DNA from: Candidatus Latescibacterota bacterium
GTDB taxonomy: Bacteria > Latescibacterota > UBA2968 > UBA8231
NCBI GenBank assembly: GCA_022827835.1
Contig: JAJEIO010000061.1
Location: 242,750 to 306,749, forward strand
Direction: 5' to 3'
Length of the DNA: 64,000 bases
The notes beneath the pieces were generated by a model. That model searched no databases. It was not told where the DNA came from and saw only the letters and a program-made list of their open reading frames with translations. Within the stretch, counting starts at the first letter, position 1, and each line of letters starts with the position of its first letter. This document shows, piece by piece, positions 51,822 through 58,896 of this stretch. A program made the translations under genes and the position numbers.

Positions 51822-51961
51822 AAAAACAGAAAACCCGCCGCGAATGCGTGTTCGCGACGGGTTGTGAATTCGGATTGGGTTGGAGTCAGTCGTCAGAACA
51901 CGCGCAATGGGAGTAGCGGGTTATTATTATTCTGCGTGTGGTCGTTCTGACGGGTCATCAT
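51822..51961 (-). promoter_or_regulatory. Attenuator 1 upstream of aspS (leader peptide rich in Asn codons)
   Basis: A leader peptide (51961-51893) is followed by a terminator: AACCCGTCGCGAA (51863-51851) pairs with TTCGCGGCGGGTT (51844-51832) and ends in TTCTGTTTTT. The alternative pairings share one segment: GCGTGTTC in the last leader codons (51903-51896) can pair either with ACACGC (51939-51934) upstream, or perfectly over 8 bp with GAACACGC (51853-51846) in the terminator arm and loop. Stalling at the Asn codons covers the first partner and favours the antiterminator; finishing the peptide covers GCGTGTTC and lets the terminator form. Confidence 0.75.
51893..51961 (-). CDS. Leader peptide 1 (22 aa) of aspS
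   Basis: Starting at ATG ATG (51961 or 51958), the 22-residue peptide contains TQNNNNPLL: AAT AAT AAT AAC. A fifth Asn and one Asp precede. No Shine-Dalgarno is present and the promoter -10 ends 8 bp before the ATG, so the transcript should begin at or near it (leaderless). The stop lies 29 bp before the terminator. Confidence 0.75.
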   Translation of the reverse strand: MMTRQNDHTQNNNNPLLPLRVF

Positions 51962-51969
51962 AATCGTCT

Positions 51970-51997
51970 AAGATAGCGGAACGCCGAATCCCGTCAA
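51970..51997 (-). promoter_or_regulatory. Promoter of the aspS leader
   Basis: TTGACG (51997-51992) and TATCTT (51975-51970) on the minus strand, 16 bp apart. It lies between the DUF5916 stop (52010) and leader peptide 1. Confidence 0.65.
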
Positions 51998-52009
51998 GTT
52001 GGGCTAGGC

Positions 52010-54529
52010 CTACAGCCCGAACCAGCGGTTGAGCTTGATCAAAAAGATGCTGTCGCCATCGTCGGTGAAGGCGCGGCTCAAGTCGCCGGCCGGCCGGAAC
52101 CTCGGGTCGCTAACGTCGTCGAAGGCGTGGTCGCGGCTCTGCTGCCAGACCGCGAAGAGCGTGCTGCCGGGCCGGTACTCCCAGCGCAACACTACGTTGG
52201 AGCGCAGTGAGCGGCTGTGGAAGTCGGGGTTTTCTTCTAGGCCGGCGTAGGGTGAGAATTCGTAGGAGCGCGGGCGCGCTAGTTCCTTGATGGCACCGTA
52301 GTCGCCGGTTGTCACAAAGGGCTGGACGAATAGCTGCAAGCTCAGGTTCGGGGTGAAGGCATAGGTACCGCGCACGCCGATCTCGAAGACGCGGCTTTCG
52401 AGCTCGCCGAAGATGAAGTGGTCGTCCTCGCCATCGCCGTCCTCGTCCTCGTTTTCTACCCACTGGGCAAAGTTGCGGTTGAAGTTGTAGCCCGGCTCGA
52501 TCTCCAACTCGAACTGGGAGACGGGGCGCAACGCGATCTCGAAGCCGACCCACGACCCGAGATTGTCGCCTCCTTGGCTCCCACTGATGTTCCAGCCGAG
52601 CCAGCTACTGATGGGCTTGCGGTCGTCGGTCCACACGTCCATGCCAAACCAGGTGTGGGCGGGCGAGCGCATCAGGGGTCCGCCGCGAGTGGCCAAGTCG
52701 TCGAAGGTGGCGAAGTTGCGGCTGAGGCCCATCCAGAATCCCCAGTAGTTGTGCAATTCGTGCCAAGTGTTGAAGTTGACGCCGCGGGACAGCCGCTCGC
52801 TGGCGAAGTTCCAGTGGTTCCAGACGTTGAAGTTGAACCCGGAGCGGCGGGCGAACCAGTAGGGGTCGAGCTTCTCGTAACGGATGTGGGTGCCGGCCTG
52901 GATGCGGTCGTTGCGCTGCATAAAGCCGAGGTCGTTGGCCTCAAAGTCGGGCGACTGCGCGTCCACGTACGCTTGGCCGCCGAAGGCACCGCCCGTTTTC
53001 TGAAAGTAAAGCGCGCCCTCCCAGCCGGTGTCGCGCTCCTCCTCTTGGCCAGCGCGACTGATGGCGAGCCGGCTGTAGAGGCGGTAGGCATTGTCCCACC
53101 ACTTGACGTGTAGATCGCCGGCACCGACGTAGGCCGGGTCAAGGCCGCGGCCGTTGACCGCGGTGAGTTGGGCTCCGGCGGTGGAGTTGGTGAGCAGGTC
53201 CTGTTGCACGCGGCCGATGAAATAGTTGGTGATCGGCTCGATCTCGACGTCGCGGCGCAGCGTGTCGGTGCGGCCTGTCTCGGGGCTGGTGATGCGCTGG
53301 TCGATGCGCGCTTCCTCCCGGCCGGTGACAGCGTTGAGCAGGCCAAAGGCCGTACGCCCGGCGGTCTTTCCCGAGACCTTGACGGCACCGAGGATGGTGG
53401 TGTTGTCGGGACGGTTCACTTCATCGCTGTCTTCGGGCAGGTCAAAGCGCGAGGGCGGGCGGCCAATGCGCCGCGAGTGGAACAGGCGCGTGGGCCGGCG
53501 GATGCCGACGATGTACGGCGTCGGCGATTCGAAGATCTGGATGCCCTCCAAAAAGAAGGGCCGGCGCTCGCGGAAGAAGGTCTCGAAGACGCCCAGATTG
53601 AGCACGGCTGGGTCCCCCTCGATCTGGCCGAAGTCCGGGTTGATGGTGGCGTTGAGGGAGATGTTTGACGACAGGCCGTAGCGCAGGTCGAGGCCGGCCG
53701 AGGAGAACAGGTCGTGCTCGCTGCCGCTATCTCCCGGCGACAGGGTGCTGCGGCCTAGCGCAAAGGGGAAGATCTCGAGGCTGCGCTGCGGCCGGATGCC
53801 TTCGATCCCTTCGAGATGGCCGAAGCGCGAGACGTAGCCGCTGACGCCCCGGGGAGTAAAGCTCCACTGCGACCACTCGGCGCGGCGGGAGATCTTGCGA
53901 AAGACGTTGATCCCCCAAGTGTAGCTCTCCTTTTCGCCAAAGCGCAGAACGTGATAAGGGATTTTCAGCTCCCAGCTCCAGCCGTCGGTGCGCCGAGCCG
54001 TCTTCATCTCGGCCACGCTGTCCCAGCTATCGTCGAAGTCGTCGTCGTTGTAGATGATCCCGTCCTCGATCCAGCCGGAGGGCCCCACCACGAAATACAC
54101 GCCCGTCTGATGGTCGTGGTGGGGGTCGAGATTGATTTCGAGCAGGTCGCGCTCGCGCCACTCGTCGCGCCGCGCCAGACGCGCAGTAATGCTGTCGGGG
54201 CGGGTGTCGTAGCACATACCGGCGATGTAGAGCGCATCGTCGTCGTAGGCCACCTGAAAGGTGGTGCGTTGCGTCGAAGGCTCGCCGTTGTCCGGGTCGT
54301 TCTGCGTGAACCCCTCGTGCAGAGGGGCGCGCAACCAGATTTCGTCGTCGATGACGCCGTCGAGGCGCGGCGGCACCTCAGCCCGCACGGCGCGGGCAGT
54401 GCGCTGGGGGTGCGTCATCCAAAACTGCATCTGAGCATCGCTGGTGTCGGTATGGGCGGGTTGCTCATCGGCTCCGGCTGCCCCGGAGATGAGAAAAACG
54501 GCGGCCAGCACGACCGCAAACATGTGCAT
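52010..54529 (-). CDS. DUF5916 outer-membrane-type protein with N-terminal CBM9-like domain, second copy
   Basis: The start chosen is ATG 54529 with GGAAGGA upstream, giving a clear signal peptide (MFAVVLAAVFLISGAAGADE). The 839-codon frame has the same architecture as the copy at 2337: CBM9-like part (PPRLDGVIDDEIWLRAPLHE, about 50-240), then RYGLSSNISLNATINPDFGQ and RRPFFLEGIQIFESP and barrel-type strands to the end (SDPRFRPAGDLSRAF; FLIKLNRWFG). It is probably an outer-membrane carbohydrate-binding or processing protein. aspS lies downstream but has its own promoter. Confidence 0.85.
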   Translation of the reverse strand: MHMFAVVLAAVFLISGAAGADEQPAHTDTSDAQMQFWMTHPQRTARAVRAEVPPRLDGVIDDEIWLRAPLHEGFTQNDPDNGEPSTQRTTFQVAYDDDALYIAGMCYDTRPDSITARLARRDEWRERDLLEINLDPHHDHQTGVYFVVGPSGWIEDGIIYNDDDFDDSWDSVAEMKTARRTDGWSWELKIPYHVLRFGEKESYTWGINVFRKISRRAEWSQWSFTPRGVSGYVSRFGHLEGIEGIRPQRSLEIFPFALGRSTLSPGDSGSEHDLFSSAGLDLRYGLSSNISLNATINPDFGQIEGDPAVLNLGVFETFFRERRPFFLEGIQIFESPTPYIVGIRRPTRLFHSRRIGRPPSRFDLPEDSDEVNRPDNTTILGAVKVSGKTAGRTAFGLLNAVTGREEARIDQRITSPETGRTDTLRRDVEIEPITNYFIGRVQQDLLTNSTAGAQLTAVNGRGLDPAYVGAGDLHVKWWDNAYRLYSRLAISRAGQEEERDTGWEGALYFQKTGGAFGGQAYVDAQSPDFEANDLGFMQRNDRIQAGTHIRYEKLDPYWFARRSGFNFNVWNHWNFASERLSRGVNFNTWHELHNYWGFWMGLSRNFATFDDLATRGGPLMRSPAHTWFGMDVWTDDRKPISSWLGWNISGSQGGDNLGSWVGFEIALRPVSQFELEIEPGYNFNRNFAQWVENEDEDGDGEDDHFIFGELESRVFEIGVRGTYAFTPNLSLQLFVQPFVTTGDYGAIKELARPRSYEFSPYAGLEENPDFHSRSLRSNVVLRWEYRPGSTLFAVWQQSRDHAFDDVSDPRFRPAGDLSRAFTDDGDSIFLIKLNRWFGL

Positions 54530-54715
54530 TGTCCTTCCTTCTTGGTTGAGGATAACAAAGGGCTCCACTTAGAATTCAAGCTCCCCTGCCGATTGAACAA
54601 TGTCAAAAGTGGGTGTGGGCGTACTGCGGATGCTTGCCTCGATAATCCGATGTGACTACACTTGCCCCAATGTAATCGGCTCTCGTCAAACTGTACGTCA
54701 AAAAGGACAATTCCC

Positions 54716-55648
54716 ATGAGCGGCCTCACCTCCGACCAACTCGACTTCTATCGCACCGAAGGCTACCTCCTCGTCGAGGATGCTATCGACCCTGCTGTTT
54801 TCGACCTGCTCATCACTGAAATCGACGCGATTGTCGATAACGCCGCCCAAGAGGCTCACGCTGCCGGCGAACTGTCCGAGTTGCACGCGGACTTGCCCTT
54901 TGCCAAGCGCCTAGTCCACATCCACTCCCAGTTGGCCGATCCTTCCCCGCTGTTGGGTCAAGTCAACGGTAAGCTCAAAACCGAGGGCATGTTCGCCATT
55001 TTGACCCAACCGGCGCTGCTCGATATTGTCGAGTCTGTGATCGGCCCTGAGATACTGGCCCATCCGCAATTCAACTTGCGCGCCAAATTGCCCAACCAAG
55101 ACGCCACTGTGGTGCCTTGGCATCAAGACTTGGGCTATTTACAGCCCGACGCGGAAGAGACCTTCATGGTCAATTTTTGGATTCCCTTGGTCGATGCTAC
55201 TCCTGAAAATGGCTGCATGGAAGTCATTGCCGGTAGCAACCGCGCCCCGCTCATCGGCCACGAGCACGGCTTAGGCCCTGGTGCCAATTTCAAAGGCATC
55301 ACCGAACAGTACTTGCCTCCCGGCGAGCAAGTTAGCTGCCCGGTCAAAGTCGGCGGCGTGCTGCTCATCCAGCACAAGACCATCCACCGCTCCATTCCCA
55401 ACCTCTCCGACCACATCCGCTGGAGCCTCGATCTGCGCTACAGCGACCCGGCGCAGCCCAGCGGCCGCGACGGCGTTCCCGGTTTTATCGCCCGCAGCCA
55501 AGCCCACCCCGAGTCGGTGGCCCAGAGCCTGGACGACTGGTTGGCGTTGTTCGAGACCTCCTCGCCAGAATTAAAAAGACAGGTGCAGGCTATCTTGGAC
55601 AAAGTGCCTGAACGTCCGGTGCCCGAGTGGGACAGCAAGAGCGAGTAG
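54716..55648 (+). CDS. Phytanoyl-CoA dioxygenase (PhyH) family protein, canonical HxD
   Basis: ATG 54716 follows AAAAAGGA (54700-54707); the longer frame from 54662 has no ribosome site. The 310-residue product has HQD at His136-Asp138 (VVPWHQDLGYLQ), the core NGCMEVIAGSNRAPLIG and the distal HRSIPNLSDHIRWSLDLRY with His and the 2-oxoglutarate Arg. It is most like oxygenases of the PhyH group that hydroxylate small substrates. It is followed by a deacetylase-type amidohydrolase, a plausible same-pathway gene. Confidence 0.9.
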   Translation: MSGLTSDQLDFYRTEGYLLVEDAIDPAVFDLLITEIDAIVDNAAQEAHAAGELSELHADLPFAKRLVHIHSQLADPSPLLGQVNGKLKTEGMFAILTQPALLDIVESVIGPEILAHPQFNLRAKLPNQDATVVPWHQDLGYLQPDAEETFMVNFWIPLVDATPENGCMEVIAGSNRAPLIGHEHGLGPGANFKGITEQYLPPGEQVSCPVKVGGVLLIQHKTIHRSIPNLSDHIRWSLDLRYSDPAQPSGRDGVPGFIARSQAHPESVAQSLDDWLALFETSSPELKRQVQAILDKVPERPVPEWDSKSE

Positions 55649-55777
55649 GCCCAGAGTAAACCTGTTTTCAGATAGCTGATTCACCTCTTCGCCGTGCTTT
55701 TCGTGGCTCGGTACATCTGGCTCGTTGGTTAGTGTCAGGAGACCGCATATTCCCCAAACACTTTTTCGGAGATTACC

Positions 55778-56917
55778 ATGCTCTACGATCTGCTTCTCAA
55801 AGGCGGCACCCTAGTTGATCCAGCCCAGCAATTGCACGCAGTGCAGGACGTAGCTTTTGCCGACGGCAAAGTCGCTGCGGTTGGGGCCGACCTGCCTACA
55901 GACCAAGCGCGCCAAACGCTCGATGTCGCGGGCCATGTGGTGGCCCCTGGCCTCATCGACTTGCACGTCCACGTGTATTGGGGGGTCAGCCACTTCGGCG
56001 TCGAGCCTGATCCCACCTGTATAGCCCGAGGTGTCACCACGGTGGTCGATGCTGGTTCGGCTGGTGCCGATACCTTCCCCGGCTTCCGCAAGTTCATCAT
56101 CGACGTCAGTGACACCCGCATTTTGGCCCAGCTCAATATCTCCTCGCAGGGCATGTTGACGCAGGAAATCGGCGAGTTTGAGATCCCCGAGTACGCAGAC
56201 GTGGACAAAGCCTGCCGCATGATCGAACAACACCGCGATCTCATCTTGGGCGTCAAGGTGCGGCTCACCCGCAACAGCATCGTCAGCGAGCGCTCGGGAA
56301 TGCTGCCCCTGCACCGGGCTCGCGAGGCCGCGGATGCCGCTGGTCTGCCCATTATGGTCCACCCGCAAGACGCTTGGTGCGACAGCCTCGATGATGTGCT
56401 GGCCGTTATGAAACAGGGCGACATCCTCACGCATTGCTTCCACGGCATGAAGTGCGGCGTCCTCGACGAGGCCGGCCAAGTGCGCCCTGCGGTACACGAG
56501 GCCGTGGAGCGCGGCGTGCTCTTTGACGTGGGACACGGCGCTGGCTCTTTCTCTTGGGAGGTGGCTGAGACCGCTCTGAGCGCTGGCCTTGCGCCGCATA
56601 CCATTTCTTCGGACCTGCATGTGTACAACCTCCACGGACCGGTATATGACTTGGTCAACGTCGCGTCCAAATTCCTCCACTTGGGCATGGACCTCGACGC
56701 CGCCTTGGCCAAAGTAACCGCCGTGCCGGCCCAAGTCATTGGGATGCCGGACGAGATCGGCACCTTGGCGGTAGGTGCTTGGGGCGACGCCGTAGTGCTC
56801 GATGTGCGCCAGGGTCAGTTCCAGTTGGCCGATTCGGGCGGGGAGGTGCGCACGGGCGACCAGCAATTGGAACCGCTGATTGTGGTCAAGGGCGGTCGAA
56901 TCTACCGCCAGTATTGA
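55778..56917 (+). CDS. Amidohydrolase/deacetylase-type metallohydrolase (dihydroorotase-like)
   Basis: The 379-residue protein has LLKGGTLVDPAQ (about 6-17), then the metal motif GLIDLHVHVYWGV (HxH, about 59-71), later IMVHPQDAW and ILTHCFHG (His ligands, about 190-225), SDLH (about 281-284, Asp) and the C-terminal small beta domain GTLAVGAWGDAVVLDV. This is the pattern of the deacetylase/D-aminoacylase-like amidohydrolases. Metals are probably zinc. Substrates are N-acyl or cyclic amide compounds. It follows PhyH by 129 bp. Confidence 0.85.
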   Translation: MLYDLLLKGGTLVDPAQQLHAVQDVAFADGKVAAVGADLPTDQARQTLDVAGHVVAPGLIDLHVHVYWGVSHFGVEPDPTCIARGVTTVVDAGSAGADTFPGFRKFIIDVSDTRILAQLNISSQGMLTQEIGEFEIPEYADVDKACRMIEQHRDLILGVKVRLTRNSIVSERSGMLPLHRAREAADAAGLPIMVHPQDAWCDSLDDVLAVMKQGDILTHCFHGMKCGVLDEAGQVRPAVHEAVERGVLFDVGHGAGSFSWEVAETALSAGLAPHTISSDLHVYNLHGPVYDLVNVASKFLHLGMDLDAALAKVTAVPAQVIGMPDEIGTLAVGAWGDAVVLDVRQGQFQLADSGGEVRTGDQQLEPLIVVKGGRIYRQY

Positions 56918-56927
56918 GGGAGACTGT

Positions 56928-57026
56928 ATGAACGTTTCGCTCAAGGAATTCAAAAACCACGAGTTGTTGGCGGAATTTGCCGCATTGCTGCTCGACGCTG
57001 ATGTTTTTATGAACAGCTATAGATGA
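56928..57026 (+). CDS. Short coupled ORF (32 aa) before the LbtU-like gene
   Basis: GAGGGAG lies about 9 bp before ATG 56928. The 32-residue product (MNVSLKEFKNHELLAEFAAL...) ends with TGA overlapping the ATG of the next gene (ATGA at 57023-57026), so it could be a translation-coupling leader. It matches no family I know and may not be a real protein. Confidence 0.35.
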   Translation: MNVSLKEFKNHELLAEFAALLLDADVFMNSYR

Positions 57027-58096
57027 AGGTGAGGGCCTTTATCATCGTTGGTGCAGCTTTGCTCATTTGGCACGGACTGGCACCAGCCCAAGAGCATCCG
57101 AAGCACCCGAGATCCGAGCAGCCCAAGGTAGAGTCATGGTTCGGCGAGTGGGAAGTCGGGGGCTGGCTCGACGCGGAGGGGGTTTACCGGCACCTGGACA
57201 CGGGAGATAACACCTCGGGTGTTGGCGTGGCGGAAGCCGTGCTTGGGGTTGAGGCTGCGATAAACGACTGGATTGGCGGCGAGGTCGGCTTGCTATACGA
57301 AACCGTGAATATTGGGCTAGACGACGGGAAAGATGGAACAAACACTAGGGTCGATGTCGCAATTTTGACGATCGGAGCGCCGGAGGGCACGTGGTCTTTC
57401 GCGGTCGGTCGGCAATACGCGCCGTTCGGCGTGTTTGCAACTAACTTGATCTCCGACCCGCTGACGCTCGAACTCGGCGAAGCAAACGACCTTGTTTTGC
57501 AATTCGGATTATCGTCCGGCAGGTTGCACGGGTCCATCTTCGGCTTCTACGGCGATAATGACTCAAATGGCGGCTACGGTGCCGTGACCGGCTATTCGCT
57601 GGAGCGCCGCGAGATCGAGTTCGGTCTGCACTCGTCCTACATCAGCGACATCGGCGCTTCAGACAACCTACAAGGGGTGATCGCCGATAGTCGCGGTGTC
57701 AACGCGGACGTGCCCGGCTGGATAGCTAGCACCGAGTTGGGTTACAAAGACCTATCGCTGATTGGCGAGTACGTCGCCGCGCGGGAGCGCTTTGCAGACC
57801 GCGAAGTGGAGTTTGCCGGTCGCGGTGCGCAACTGTCGAGTTGGTTGCTCGAAGCGGCTTGCGATGTTGGGATTGCGGGCAAAGAGGCAAGGGTTGTCGT
57901 CGGCTATCAGGGCACGAGTGAGGCACTGGCATTGGAACTGCCTGTGCAGCGGTTGCTCGCCGGGTTTTCGGTGGGACTGGCGGAATGGTTCACATCGACT
58001 GTCGAATGGGCGCGAGACGAGGACTACGCAAGCAAGGACGGCGGCAGTGGCGAGCAGGTCAACACGATTACGGTTCAGTTCGCCGCAAAATTCTAA
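57023..58096 (+). CDS. LbtU-like outer-membrane siderophore porin
   Basis: The 357-residue product has a signal peptide (MKVRAFIIVGAALLIWHGLA, cleavage near APAQ), then amphipathic beta strands and FAVGRQYAPFGVFATNLISD and PLTLELGEAN, the hallmark of LbtU-family porins. These form outer-membrane beta-barrels for siderophore or iron uptake. The final residues INTVTVQFAAKF-like (NTITVQFAAKF) end in an aromatic, as beta-barrels do. A methyltransferase and TonB-dependent receptors follow, fitting a transport region. Confidence 0.75.
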   Translation: MKVRAFIIVGAALLIWHGLAPAQEHPKHPRSEQPKVESWFGEWEVGGWLDAEGVYRHLDTGDNTSGVGVAEAVLGVEAAINDWIGGEVGLLYETVNIGLDDGKDGTNTRVDVAILTIGAPEGTWSFAVGRQYAPFGVFATNLISDPLTLELGEANDLVLQFGLSSGRLHGSIFGFYGDNDSNGGYGAVTGYSLERREIEFGLHSSYISDIGASDNLQGVIADSRGVNADVPGWIASTELGYKDLSLIGEYVAARERFADREVEFAGRGAQLSSWLLEAACDVGIAGKEARVVVGYQGTSEALALELPVQRLLAGFSVGLAEWFTSTVEWARDEDYASKDGGSGEQVNTITVQFAAKF

Positions 58097-58120
58097 CGGT
58101 CTGTATCCAAGGAGGGACCT

Positions 58121-58864
58121 GTGGACTCATCTGAAAATCAGTACGACGCCATCGCCGAAGCCTATCAGGATTCAAAGCAATTGCCCTTTCGGGAATATAT
58201 CGAAGCGTATTCCCTCTTTGAGATCTTGGACGATATTCGCGGGGCGACGGTTTTAGACCTGGCTTGTGGTGATGGGTTTTACACGCGCGAGATCAAGCAG
58301 GCCGGGGCGCTGGAGGTCACGGGAATTGATCTTTCCGCAGAGATGATCAAGTTGGCCGAAGAAGAAGAACGCGCCCGTCCCTTGGGCTGTAAGTACTTGC
58401 ACCGCGATGTGGCCGCGCTCGAGTTGGCTGAACCGGTTGATCTCGTGGTGGCTATGTACCTTTTGAATTACGCCAAGACGAAAGAAGAACTACTCAGGTT
58501 TGTCGAGGTGGCTTATAACATGCTGCGGCCTGGGGGACGATTCGTCGGCTTCAATGACAATGTTCAGTGCGTTCCCAAGGGGACCCTTTCCTTGGCCCAA
58601 TACGGATTGGAAAAAGTGTGCGCCGATGACCCGCGAGAAGGCGATGTTGTTTTGTACAAATTGACAAATGAAGATGGGACGCAGTTTGAGTTTAAAAATT
58701 ACTTTCTCAAATCAGAGACCTATCAATGGGCCTTTCAAAAAGCGGGATTTGCCGATTTTCAATGGGTCGGCCCCTATTTGCACCCATCCCAGCAGCACAA
58801 TCCATTTTGGGATGCCTTTATGTCTCGTCCCCCAGTCATTGGCTTTAGAGCGGCGAAACCGTGA
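58121..58864 (+). CDS. Class I SAM-dependent methyltransferase
   Basis: The GTG start at 58121 follows AGGAGGG (58110-58116). The 247-residue product shows the Rossmann SAM site TVLDLACGDGFYTREI (about 43-58), VTGIDLSAEMIKLAEEE, the acidic post-II block, and VDLVVAMYLLNYAKTKEELL (about 107-126). Substrate is probably a small molecule; no DNA motif (SPPY) is present. It lies between the LbtU-like gene and a TonB-dependent receptor, possibly acting on a siderophore-like compound, by context only. Confidence 0.85.
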   Translation: MDSSENQYDAIAEAYQDSKQLPFREYIEAYSLFEILDDIRGATVLDLACGDGFYTREIKQAGALEVTGIDLSAEMIKLAEEEERARPLGCKYLHRDVAALELAEPVDLVVAMYLLNYAKTKEELLRFVEVAYNMLRPGGRFVGFNDNVQCVPKGTLSLAQYGLEKVCADDPREGDVVLYKLTNEDGTQFEFKNYFLKSETYQWAFQKAGFADFQWVGPYLHPSQQHNPFWDAFMSRPPVIGFRAAKP

Positions 58865-58896
58865 ACGATGGATTATACTAGCGAAAGATACGGACT

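Noticed and set aside
55783..56953. Two minus-strand frames of 326 and 380 codons opposite the deacetylase-type amidohydrolase
   Set aside because: Both are shadows of a clearly recognisable plus-strand gene and show no family resemblance.
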